Shown one piece after another: positions 27,937 to 35,572 of a DNA stretch of 64,000 bases. The stretch comes from Sulfitobacter donghicola DSW-25 = KCTC 12864 = JCM 14565 (GTDB taxonomy: Bacteria > Pseudomonadota > Alphaproteobacteria > Rhodobacterales > Rhodobacteraceae): contig NZ_JASF01000005.1 in NCBI RefSeq assembly GCF_000622405.1, positions 1,922,001 through 1,986,000 of the forward strand, written 5' to 3'. Each line of letters starts with the position of its first letter. The stretch's first letter is position 1. A program made the position numbers and the translations under genes. The notes under the pieces are model-generated. The model was not told the origin of the DNA. It ran no database searches and worked only from the letters and a program-made list of their open reading frames with translations.

Positions 27937-27957
27937 TGATCCCCCACGTGATCCCCC
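27937..27957 (+). repeat. Left arm-type repeat pair (TGATCCCCC twice)
   Basis: Two direct copies of TGATCCCCC with starts 12 bases apart, about 55 bases inside the left end. The same pair with the same spacing and orientation occurs at the right end, which fits arm-type binding sites for the element's integrase. Confidence 0.6.
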
Positions 27958-28104
27958 TTGTTTCTTCGGAACTGGTCCGAACGCTTCGGGGGTTAGTGGT
28001 CTTTTCTTTAATGTTTTTGACGTCGAGGACGGAGAAGCAGACTTTTGCTGCGTCTGGTTCGAATTGCAGCAATAGACTGATAGCACTTTGATTGAAGCGG
28101 CGAG

Positions 28105-29625
28105 CTAAATCTCTACAGGCAATTCTCTTGCATCATTTTCAGCAAGACGTTCGGCAAGTTCCTTTCTCCTCGCCAGCGTCTCGTGAAACTCTTGCGCTTC
28201 AATGTCCGTGTGAAAATCCGCGTCAGGGGCCAAACGTTGCACAGCATCTTTGACCTCTGATAGCGTCACTCGAAAAAACTCTTTGCGCATATTTGCTGCG
28301 TTGATCCGTTGTTCGGAAAATTCAGCATGTAATGCCGCTTCAAGTGCTGGGGCCTCTTCTGAGTAAATCATCGCATGGGTATCGAACAAAAACGGTACTG
28401 AGGCATCACCTAGCTCACGAACACGATCAGATGGGTCAAGTCTTCTTGTTAAGCCGATCTTCACAACATCGTCGCCAAACGAGCCGATGTTCGAAATGAC
28501 GTAAACGAAACCGCTCTTGGTCTTTTCAGCCATCGCTCGCGCGCGTTCGGTTTTTGCGTGTGCCTCGGCCAAAAGTTGTTCCAGCTCTTCGACTTTGGCG
28601 CGATGGGTGTCTGAGGTAACAACCCCAATTTCAGAACGTGCTTTTTCCAAAAGTTGTTGGTAACGTTCTTCTTCTTTTTGTGCAGCTTTGGCTTCTTGAA
28701 GAAGACGCTTTTCTTCACGCTCTAGCCGAGAAGCCTCTGCGCGTTCATCGCGTTCGATCTTCAATTGTTCTCGATATTCATGCGTAAGGCGAAGTTCCCG
28801 TAACTTCACCCTCAAGTAGTTTTCAGAGATTATGACGTTGTTAGAAGTATTCAGTTTGTCGATAGCGTCACGCGCACGAACAATCCGCTTTTCCATCGCT
28901 TGTACGTTGTTCCAGCGCGTGTTTGCTATGGCTGCCTCACACTCATTGTTGAAAGCTCGTAAGGTTATGCGCACGGCGCGATTAATCATTGTCTCGCCCT
29001 TCTTCACGCTACCATCAACGGTCCATTCCTTAGTGCCAAAGACAGCCGTTTTGCGTTTAACCATGTCTTTTTGATCATCGCGGGTATCTTTGATCTCCGC
29101 TTTGAAAGTTTCGCTGTCACCAAAATCGAAATGGGGTTCGTAAACGCCAAGTTCTGCTAGGGCTAGCCTATCGTCGAATATCGCAAGTTCACCTCGAAGT
29201 CTGTCGTAAATGACTCGCTTTTCCTTATAGCTTTGTTGCAGTTGATGGATTTTGTCTTGTGCTGCACGTACCTCACCGTTCAGCTTGGAGACCTTTGACT
29301 GGGATTCATCAACTTGAGTTTGACCAAGAACAGTTAGCCTTTCTACTTCAGCTTCCGTATCAATAATTGCTGTATAGCGTTCTAATGCTTTAATATGCTC
29401 GGCCTGTGTCGTCTCAGTCTCTCTTTCGGCCTTAGCCCGTGCCTCGCGCAACCGCGAGGCGCAGTCCTCTTGAAGCTGGGCAATGTCCTGCTCTGCCTTT
29501 TGGGCAACCGCTAGTTCTTTCTTCTCGGCGCGGCGCAAACGAAAGAAGAAGAACGACGACAACAGCGCTAAGGCCAAAATGAGTATGGCAAATGCTACGG
29601 AGGTAAAATTCTGTGCTTGTTCCAT
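28105..29625 (-). CDS. SNIPE-like membrane-anchored DUF4041/GIY-YIG nuclease (phage-defence candidate)
   Basis: 506 residues. Residues 8-29 are a single N-terminal membrane helix with basic residues after it, placing the rest in the cytoplasm. Coiled coil ~32-150; DUF4041 domain ~145-310 (YEPHFDFGDSETF, WTVDGS, MINRAVRITLRAFNNECEAA); second coiled coil to ~368; C-terminal T5orf172-type GIY-YIG nuclease ~372-465. Nuclease residues seen: Y375 (FVYVI), KIG (389-391), R401, E429, H433, R440-N442 and EFF (449-451). In SNIPE the same arrangement cuts phage DNA during injection at the membrane. No strong ribosome binding site precedes the ATG. It is the cargo gene of the tRNA element. Defence activity in this host is inferred. 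Confidence 0.88.
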   Translation of the reverse strand: MEQAQNFTSVAFAILILALALLSSFFFFRLRRAEKKELAVAQKAEQDIAQLQEDCASRLREARAKAERETETTQAEHIKALERYTAIIDTEAEVERLTVLGQTQVDESQSKVSKLNGEVRAAQDKIHQLQQSYKEKRVIYDRLRGELAIFDDRLALAELGVYEPHFDFGDSETFKAEIKDTRDDQKDMVKRKTAVFGTKEWTVDGSVKKGETMINRAVRITLRAFNNECEAAIANTRWNNVQAMEKRIVRARDAIDKLNTSNNVIISENYLRVKLRELRLTHEYREQLKIERDERAEASRLEREEKRLLQEAKAAQKEEERYQQLLEKARSEIGVVTSDTHRAKVEELEQLLAEAHAKTERARAMAEKTKSGFVYVISNIGSFGDDVVKIGLTRRLDPSDRVRELGDASVPFLFDTHAMIYSEEAPALEAALHAEFSEQRINAANMRKEFFRVTLSEVKDAVQRLAPDADFHTDIEAQEFHETLARRKELAERLAENDARELPVEI

Positions 29626-29833
29626 GGCATGAGGAAAGCACTCTGGCTTTCATCATGCAACTACGGATAGTTGTTGTGGGGGGTGTTTAATTATTTTTTC
29701 ACCATTGCTCTCTTGCCGTTGATGTCTATTCGGGGCTGCACCGCAGCATCTATGAGGTGTGCGCAAGATCTGCTACGGGCCGAAAACTGGTAATTTCCCT
29801 TCATTCAGGGATTTCTATCCTACGTTGAGGAAA

Positions 29834-29867
29834 GGGCGGCGGGTGCAAAACTGCAATCCCGCCGCCC
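29834..29867 (-). terminator. GC-rich terminator after the DUF3987 gene
   Basis: Perfect 10-bp stem GGGCGGCGGG/CCCGCCGCCC with an inner TGCA/TGCA pairing. Read on the minus strand it ends in TTT, so it can stop replication-module transcription before the nuclease gene. The rest of the 273-base gap (29626-29899) holds no ORF that can be supported and should contain the nuclease promoter. Confidence 0.55.
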
Positions 29868-29873
29868 CATGCT

Positions 29874-29898
29874 GCTAATCCCGCTAATCTGCTAATCC
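29874..29898 (+). repeat. GCTAATC triplet repeat
   Basis: Three copies of GCTAATC/T at 8-9 base spacing, directly after the DUF3987 stop codon. The reverse complement of the same pattern occurs inside the integrase gene (33789-33812). Confidence 0.6.
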
Positions 29899-29899
29899 G

Positions 29900-31384
29900 T
29901 TAGACTGTTGGCCTAACGATCCGGTAAGCCTTCTTTCTGGCTTTCCCTCGCACCATTGTGTCCGGTTCTAGTGGTGCAAGCCAGCCTGCTTCGACAAGCG
30001 TGCCGATTGTTTTGTTCGCCGTTGGCCTTTCACGCAAGCTGTTAGGGCCAAGCTGCACCACTTCGCTAGGCAGGATCTCAGAGTGCTGCCACTTATCCAG
30101 CAACCAAACCCGCAAGAGTTCTGCTTTGGCTGTTTCTGCGGATATGATCGCCGCATCTTTCAGCCGCAAAGCTTCATTCAAGTGGAACTCTGCTAGATCC
30201 ACGGCGTGTGCCATTGTCTGGGCTTCTATCTGCTTTGCTTCGAGATCAGGCCAAAGCGTTAGAACTGCCGCGATCCTAGCCGCTTGTTCGGCTGTTTTTG
30301 AGGCATAGCCCGTTACACTAGAATATTTGCCGCCATCACCCATAGCGGTTTCAACTTGATCAGAGAATTGAATCAACACTTCACGGGCTTGTTCCGACAA
30401 TGGCAGAACACGGGGTGTGAGTGCGCGGGTGTGTTCATCCATAGGCAAAGGTGTTTTCAGGATGGATGTTAGACGGCTTGAGAAAGCGCCCAGCGCGGCT
30501 GGGTTCGAGCGAGTATTTGCATGTATCCTTGTTCCAATGGTGCTTGGGGGTTCGGTTATCAAGAAACGCGGTAAAAACCCTGTTTCCGCTGTCATAGGGT
30601 CGGCCATGAAGTCTCGCAACACAACTGGCTGCGCCATTAGGTGAATGGCAAGCCTGCGCCCATAAAGCACGCTAGACCCTTCGCCAGCGCGTGTGCGCTG
30701 AATGGGGTTGCCTTGCCATAGGTCATTAAGAGCCGCCAAGGTTTTCAGCCTTTGATCTTTAGACATAGCAAAGCCGCCAAGGAATTGCCCTCCTTCGTCC
30801 GAGAACAAGCCTAGGCTTGGTTGTCCCTCTGCAAGCTTGCGCACTAGCCCTTCATAGGTGGGTTCTGACACTGTGCGGTCTGTAGACGGTGGGGGCGTGG
30901 GTTCTGGTCCAAGTGCTTCTAGATCCGCTTGTGCCGCCGCCGCTTTGTCCTTCCCTTTGCCAGCTTCTTGAATACACTTTTTGTGCTGAGCTTCCCAAAT
31001 GGCTTTTGCGTTTTTGTATTGATCCACTTCAAGGCGCTGAGTGTCTGCTTGTTCTTGCTCAAAGATCCGCACAGCTTCCATCAAGGGCGCGTCACAACTT
31101 GATTTACGTTCACCTGAAAGTGCTATTGTGAGGCAGTAGAGTGATATTGCTCTGGGGCCGCCCAAGGTTTCGACATTGGCAAACCCCTGCACGCCTAGAG
31201 AGGCAATGGATATAGCGGATTGAGCGGCAATAGCGATAGGTGCTTGGCTTTGACCTTGCACCGCTTCTACCGCGTCTCTGAGCGGTCCCAATGCGTGAAT
31301 AGGATACGGTTCACCTTCGGGGATTTTTCGCAAAAGCGGTTGTGGCCCTTCGGCCTTGAATGGTGTTGGGGTGATTGCGTTCAT
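29900..31384 (-). CDS. DUF3987 (YfjI-type) protein of a mobile-element replication module
   Basis: 494 residues of the DUF3987 family, found on phages, satellites and integrative elements beside primases. Seen: a degenerate P-loop-like SGERKSS (90-96), a charged linker rich in Lys/Ala/Pro (~115-170), an acidic SDEGGQF segment, and a C-terminal winged-helix-like region (SEVVQLGPNSLRER). A helicase-like role in element replication is the usual proposal and is not proven. Overlaps the primase gene by four bases (ATGA). Confidence 0.85.
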   Translation of the reverse strand: MNAITPTPFKAEGPQPLLRKIPEGEPYPIHALGPLRDAVEAVQGQSQAPIAIAAQSAISIASLGVQGFANVETLGGPRAISLYCLTIALSGERKSSCDAPLMEAVRIFEQEQADTQRLEVDQYKNAKAIWEAQHKKCIQEAGKGKDKAAAAQADLEALGPEPTPPPSTDRTVSEPTYEGLVRKLAEGQPSLGLFSDEGGQFLGGFAMSKDQRLKTLAALNDLWQGNPIQRTRAGEGSSVLYGRRLAIHLMAQPVVLRDFMADPMTAETGFLPRFLITEPPSTIGTRIHANTRSNPAALGAFSSRLTSILKTPLPMDEHTRALTPRVLPLSEQAREVLIQFSDQVETAMGDGGKYSSVTGYASKTAEQAARIAAVLTLWPDLEAKQIEAQTMAHAVDLAEFHLNEALRLKDAAIISAETAKAELLRVWLLDKWQHSEILPSEVVQLGPNSLRERPTANKTIGTLVEAGWLAPLEPDTMVRGKARKKAYRIVRPTV

Positions 31385-32268
31385 GCTGCACCGCCTTTCA
31401 TGTTCAAATAATCATTCCAATCTTGTCCTCGTGGGGCGGGAAGTAGAGACACGTCCCAGCCCAGTGCGCTTGCCCTGTGTGCAAGTGCCTGTGCCGCCTT
31501 TAACCCTGCGCCGTTGTCGTCACTGTCAGAGGCTATGATCATCTTGTGGGGCAAGGCAGGAAGGGAGAGTGATTGCATCCCAGATGTGGAAAGCGCCGCC
31601 CAGATCATTGCTGGGCCATCCAGTAAGCCACTGGCAAGCGATAAGGCCGTTTCACTGCCTTCAGTGATAACCAATGGCCCAGCACCATCCGTTAGCCTCA
31701 CAGCGCCCCCTTTGCAGGTGCCTAGCATTGCCTTGTTCGGTGCAAGATCTGCCTTTGTGCCGCTCGCATCCAGATAGGTGCGATGCACGGCAAACGCTTC
31801 GGCCCCTTCGATCTTTGCCACCATTGCAGGAAGGCGCTGGGCGCTGTGGTGCCAGCACGCAGGATTGAACCGCAAAGTTGAGGGTAGGGCGCAAGTAATG
31901 CCCCGCCGCCGCAAGTACGTTTCCGCCAAAGTGCCAGCAATCGGCTGTGCGCTGTCCCAGATCCCCCGCGCTTGGTTGGCGCGTTGGACCAGCTTGGCTT
32001 TTTCCTGCCTGCGCCTTGTTGCCAGCTCAGCTGGATCAGGCGGGGTGTAGGTGCTGTGCCCTTCAATTAGCCCCATGCCTTTGAGTGCATCCACAATGTC
32101 CGAGAACTCACAGCCAGCGTGGCAATATGCCAAAAGGTGCCCCTGTGAGCCGTCAGAGATGCTTAGAGCGGGGGTATTAGTGTTGTGGTGCGCTGGACAA
32201 TAGGCGAGGCCGTAGCCCCCATGCCAGCGCCCCTTGAGGGCGGTTGTGATCTGCTTTGCATCGCTCAT
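31381..32268 (-). CDS. Primase-like protein with zinc finger and Toprim domain
   Basis: 295 residues from MSDAKQITTA; the in-frame start further upstream would run across the small ORF before it. Zinc-binding residues C24, H27, C49 and C53 (YCPAHH...YCHAGC) give a CHC2-type finger. The Toprim core shows E204 (VITEGSETAL) and D248/D250 (ASDSDDNGAG). Such proteins prime replication of phage and satellite genomes. Coupled by ATGA overlaps to the 52-residue ORF before it and DUF3987 after it. Confidence 0.88.
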   Translation of the reverse strand: MSDAKQITTALKGRWHGGYGLAYCPAHHNTNTPALSISDGSQGHLLAYCHAGCEFSDIVDALKGMGLIEGHSTYTPPDPAELATRRRQEKAKLVQRANQARGIWDSAQPIAGTLAETYLRRRGITCALPSTLRFNPACWHHSAQRLPAMVAKIEGAEAFAVHRTYLDASGTKADLAPNKAMLGTCKGGAVRLTDGAGPLVITEGSETALSLASGLLDGPAMIWAALSTSGMQSLSLPALPHKMIIASDSDDNGAGLKAAQALAHRASALGWDVSLLPAPRGQDWNDYLNMKGGAA

Positions 32269-32423
32269 TGTGCCGCCCCCATGATCGAGGGAGGAACAAG
32301 CATCGTTTGACGCTTGGTTTTGCTTTGTGCTAAGTAATTCTTGTTCGCCTGACACCATTGGCAAGAATTATGAGCTGGGAACTGTTGGCGCAGTTTCTGG
32401 CTCTTTTCTGTTTTATGCCCCAT
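32265..32423 (-). CDS. Small 52-residue ORF with a CxxC motif
   Basis: Starts MGHKTEKSQKLRQQF two bases after the AlpA stop (TGATCATG) and ends in an ATGA overlap with the primase start, so it fills the whole space between the two genes. Contains CQWC (a possible zinc or redox knuckle) and many Lys, Gln and Arg residues. No family is recognised; a nucleic-acid-binding accessory protein is plausible. Its existence rests on exact packing rather than similarity. Confidence 0.6.
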   Translation of the reverse strand: MGHKTEKSQKLRQQFPAHNSCQWCQANKNYLAQSKTKRQTMLVPPSIMGAAQ

Positions 32424-32425
32424 GA

Positions 32426-32611
32426 TCAAACCTCATTGCGAAGTTTGAGGCCATCAAGCCAAGCGGTGATATCAGCTTCACGCCATCCAACTGCACGCGG
32501 TCCCAGCTTCACAGCTTGGGGGAACGTGCCTTTAGACATAGCGGCATAGATTGTAGATCGGGAAAGCCCCGTTAGTGCCTCAACGGCTGGGCGTTTCAAG
32601 ATTTTCGTCAT
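32426..32611 (-). CDS. AlpA-family regulator/excisionase
   Basis: 61 residues. MerR-like helix-turn-helix of the AlpA type: LTGLSRSTIYAAMSKGTFP then GWREADITAWLD. The ATG has AAGGAG six bases upstream. AlpA proteins control integrase expression or act as excision factors. Heads the replication operon (AlpA, 52-residue ORF, primase, DUF3987). Confidence 0.9.
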   Translation of the reverse strand: MTKILKRPAVEALTGLSRSTIYAAMSKGTFPQAVKLGPRAVGWREADITAWLDGLKLRNEV

Positions 32612-32679
32612 GTTCAACTCCTTTTGCTTAGAACATGAACGAAAATTAGGGGGTCACAGCACTTGACGCATAAGGTGAG

Positions 32680-33390
32680 TTAGCCTTTTCCTAACTTTCC
32701 CCACTCAGAGGCATAGTAGATCTTTTTAACTGCATCGCCTTTGATTTTCCTGCGCCCCAAAGCAGTGTCAGATATTTCTGCAACTGCGTCACAGGCATTG
32801 ATTGAGTATTCTGTTGCATCATTCTTATAAATTGGAATGCCAGCATTATGTAAAAACTGAACAGTGTTGGCGATGGCCTTATGCATAATATCGGATTTTA
32901 AAACTTGGCGTTTTCTGGTTTTGGGCTTTTTGATCCCGCCGTTAGAAACTTGTCCAATCCAGCGTGATAAGAGCGGATGAAGGGTGAATGTCGTTTCATC
33001 ACTATATGGCATAGGCTCGCCGCCCAGCGCATGGCTGCAAAACAGTTTGACTTGATCAAAATAGTCGGGATCTTCAAAGGCTCGAAATATCATTTCCTGT
33101 GCCGCTGCCTCCGTGATCTTGGTCGTGCCACCTGTAGGCTCATTTCCCTTCGCTAGCGTGATCAAGTTGGTCATGGCAACGGGCTTCTCCCAAACATCAG
33201 GAATTGCCGCGCGTGCTTTTGCGTCATAAAGAAAATGTGACGCTGCGGCGGTCGCTACCACTTTTTCCCAATCGGCGCTTTCTGGGCTTTCACGTAAATC
33301 TTCGAGCATCTTGTGAAAAATCTTGGCACGCCTTGTTAATTCAAAATCTTGAGGGTGCGTCTGCTCTGTATATTGATCATTGTTGGTCAC
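32680..33390 (-). CDS. Element-encoded protein of unknown function
   Basis: 236 residues starting with GTG, sharing GTGA with the integrase stop, so it is translated with the integrase. No family recognised. The N-terminal two-thirds is mostly helical by composition; a basic segment (GGIKKPKTRKRQVLKSDIM) at ~153-171 could bind nucleic acid; the C-terminal part has a helix-turn-helix-like run (AVAEISDTALGRRKIKGDAVKKIY). Candidate roles are excision, control of the element or host takeover, none demonstrated. Confidence 0.75.
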   Translation of the reverse strand: MTNNDQYTEQTHPQDFELTRRAKIFHKMLEDLRESPESADWEKVVATAAASHFLYDAKARAAIPDVWEKPVAMTNLITLAKGNEPTGGTTKITEAAAQEMIFRAFEDPDYFDQVKLFCSHALGGEPMPYSDETTFTLHPLLSRWIGQVSNGGIKKPKTRKRQVLKSDIMHKAIANTVQFLHNAGIPIYKNDATEYSINACDAVAEISDTALGRRKIKGDAVKKIYYASEWGKLGKG

Positions 33391-34637
33391 AGCTTATTCC
33401 CCGCTAGGTAGCTGCCCCAATCATCCATCAACGCACGCCGCTTTTCAAACAGATCCGAGCGTGCATAAGCTGCCTCAGAGGCGTCTTTGATACCATGCGC
33501 AAGTGCAGCTTCGGCCACTTCGCGGGACGTGTCTGTCTTTTCCTGCACCCACGTTCGGAATGATGTTCTAAAGCCGTGAATATCAACGTCAAAGCCAAGT
33601 TCTTTCACAAGCTTCGAAAGCGTCATGTCAGACAACGGCTTGCTTTGCTTCGTCCCTGCAAACACAAGATCCCCGCCATCGCTCAGGTCTTTAGCTTCCC
33701 GCAAGATTTCCACGGCACGGGCACAAAGGGGAACGCGGTGTTCGCGCTTCATTTTCATGCGCTGGGCAGGAATGACCCATTCGGCCTGATTAGCAGGATT
33801 AGCGGAATTAGCAGGGGAGGGGTCGCCAAAACTGATTTCATCCCATACCGCTTCCCGCGCTTCGCCAGACCGGGCCGCTGTCAGGATCAAGAACTCAAGA
33901 GCCAGCTTTGTGGTTCGCCCAGCGCCAGAAGCTTTCACTACCTCAATGCAGGTGGCAACATCGCTATAGGGCAGTGCCTTGCGGTGCTTCACGGCTTTGG
34001 TTTGTTTGGGGAGGGCTTGGTCGATATTCTGCGCTGGATTGTCTTGCCGCCACCCTTGCGCAATTCCCCATTTCATAACCACGCCGATCCGTTGCCGCAC
34101 CCGCCGTGCCGTTTCCTGCTTGGTTAGCCAGATCGGTGTGAGTGCTGCCAGCACGTCCGCTGTGGTGATCTCACTCATTTTGTAATTCCCTAATGCGGGA
34201 AATGCGTAGGTTTCCAGAGTGCTGATAAACTGCGCCGCGTGCTTGGGGTTGGACCAGCTGGGCTTTTGCAGTTCATGCACCTTGTGAGCCGCCTCTTTGA
34301 AGGTCAGCACAGCTTGGCTCTCACGCTTTGCCCTAAGCGGGTCGCCCCCTGCGCGTGCCAGCTTGAGGTTTTGCAGCGCAGCTTCCCGCGCTTCGCTCAG
34401 GCTAACCAGATCGGCACTGCCTAGGCCCATTTCTGTGCGCTTGCTTCGAATTGTGATCCGCTGCACCCATTGCTTCGCGCCATTGGCCTTCACCTTGAGG
34501 AAAAGGCCGTTGCCATCAAAGTGCTTGCCAGCTTCGGTGACTGTGCGGACAAATGCGGCTGTCAGCGCCTTCTTAGGGGTTCGAATTCCTGTTGTAGTCA
34601 CGTATTGATCCCCCAAATGATCCCCCACTATTGGCAT
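33387..34637 (-). CDS. P4-type tyrosine integrase
   Basis: Site-specific recombinase of 416 residues. N-terminal arm-binding DUF4102-like domain (~20-105), core-binding domain, then catalytic R256 (TAARSGEAREA), H354-x-x-R357 (IHGFRTSFRTW), H381 (LAHGIKD) and Y391 (EAAYARSD). It sits next to the right end and should recombine the tRNA-Arg site. Several in-frame starts exist (34637, 34628, 34601); the right arm-type repeats overlap this region. An SPANSANPANQ insert (~274-284) is encoded by a 9-base tandem repeat. Confidence 0.94.
   Translation of the reverse strand: MPIVGDHLGDQYVTTTGIRTPKKALTAAFVRTVTEAGKHFDGNGLFLKVKANGAKQWVQRITIRSKRTEMGLGSADLVSLSEAREAALQNLKLARAGGDPLRAKRESQAVLTFKEAAHKVHELQKPSWSNPKHAAQFISTLETYAFPALGNYKMSEITTADVLAALTPIWLTKQETARRVRQRIGVVMKWGIAQGWRQDNPAQNIDQALPKQTKAVKHRKALPYSDVATCIEVVKASGAGRTTKLALEFLILTAARSGEAREAVWDEISFGDPSPANSANPANQAEWVIPAQRMKMKREHRVPLCARAVEILREAKDLSDGGDLVFAGTKQSKPLSDMTLSKLVKELGFDVDIHGFRTSFRTWVQEKTDTSREVAEAALAHGIKDASEAAYARSDLFEKRRALMDDWGSYLAGNKL
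33789..33812 (+). repeat. ATTAGC triplet repeat inside the integrase gene
   Basis: ATTAGC at 33789, 33798 and 33807, exact 9-base spacing, encoding the repeated Ala-Asn of the integrase insert. Reverse complement of the pattern after the DUF3987 gene. Confidence 0.6.
34606..34626 (+). repeat. Right arm-type repeat pair (TGATCCCCC twice)
   Basis: Two direct copies of TGATCCCCC, starts 12 bases apart, matching the pair inside the left end. They overlap the first codons or start region of the integrase gene, so integrase binding could also repress its own expression. Confidence 0.6.
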
Positions 34638-34747
34638 GAATACATCGGATTTGATAGGAAGTCACGGGAATTAAACGCCTATTGTTTCCATATTTTCAAG
34701 TACTTTAGCGGCGTTCGGTGGAGCAGGTGGGAATTTGAAATGGCGGA

Positions 34748-34762
34748 TCCTCGGTCCGCCAC
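34748..34762 (+). repeat. Right attachment site (attR)
   Basis: TCCTCGGTCCGCCAC, identical to the tRNA 3' end. Its right half also pairs with upstream TGGCGGA (34741-34747) to form a 7-bp inverted repeat with TCCGCCA. Confidence 0.85.
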
Positions 34763-34835
34763 GACAAATATCAAGAAAACTTGAAACTCCATATTTACGC
34801 GTAATTACCCCTCTAAAGGGTGCTTTTCTTACGGT

Positions 34836-35417
34836 ATGGGCCAATCTAACACCCAGAAATTGCTGCACAATCTGCGACACGGCAGGAGCAAAGCAGGGTG
34901 CGTTATATCTGTGATCAAAAGAGGAAATCAGTGGTGCCTGCGCCGCCGTGTGGCTGTGGAATTTCAACAGGTCGAATCCCGCTCCGAGGTCTGGATTAGT
35001 CTCAAAACGGATTCTCGGCGGCTTGCGTGTGAGAAAGCGCTAGCGGTTTGGAACGAACAGGTTGCTGCGTGGAAAGCCTGCCTGTCCGGTCATGATGACG
35101 ATGCAGTGAAGCACTTTGAGGTCGTTCAGGATTTAGCGTCGGCCAAGGGCGTGCGGTACATGTCCTTGGATCAGGTGGTGCAACTGGCGATCGACACCTT
35201 GCTGGACCGGATTGAGACAGGCGGGTTGACCGCCAATAGCGCGAACAAAGATCTCATCCATCTGGGTGAGGTTCTGAAAACCGTCAACAAAATGAAACGA
35301 CTGGGACTGGACCTGCCGCATGATGGGCTAGCGTTCAAAGAAGGCGAGAAGTCCGCGCCTCCGCTATTCAGCACTGGGCTGAAAAGCCCCGTCGCTTTCG
35401 AAAGGAAAGTGGCCTAA
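34836..35417 (+). pseudogene. Truncated DUF6538-type tyrosine integrase
   Basis: 193 residues matching only the N-terminal region of Rhodobacteraceae DUF6538 integrases: VIKRGNQWCLRRRV, EVWISLKTDSRRLA, VWNEQVAAWKACLSGHDDDAV, GVRYMSLDQVVQLA. No catalytic Arg, His or Tyr region follows; the frame ends in unrelated sequence. The first ~25 residues are also non-conserved. Best read as debris of an older element that used the same tRNA gene, left just outside the present right end. Confidence 0.7.
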
Positions 35418-35572
35418 ACGAGCGCTTGGGGCGGCACGAAAACGGCACAGGTCCATTCGTTGAGTTTGAGGGTCATTGATTGCACTAGAAAACATCGCAA
35501 AGTTCATACTCTTTTGCGGTCAGCTATCATCAACTACGTCATGGTGACGCGGCATCGCTGTCCAAGAAATTC

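Larger units (their letters stand above)
27869..34762. mobile_element. Integrative element in tRNA-Arg(ACG), about 6.9 kb
   Basis: Bounded by identical 15-base copies of the tRNA 3' end (TCCTCGGTCCGCCAC) at 27869-27883 and 34748-34762. All genes inside read on the minus strand: integrase next to the right end, orphan 236-residue protein, AlpA regulator, 52-residue ORF, primase, DUF3987 protein, and a DUF4041/GIY-YIG nuclease at the left end. No capsid, tail, terminase or conjugation gene is recognisable. The content suggests a self-replicating integrative element or phage satellite; which of the two cannot be decided from sequence. Confidence 0.88.

Noticed and set aside
34576..34589. Second tRNA T-arm-like sequence (GGGGTTCGAATTCC)
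   Set aside because: Lies in integrase codons; no cloverleaf can be built around it.
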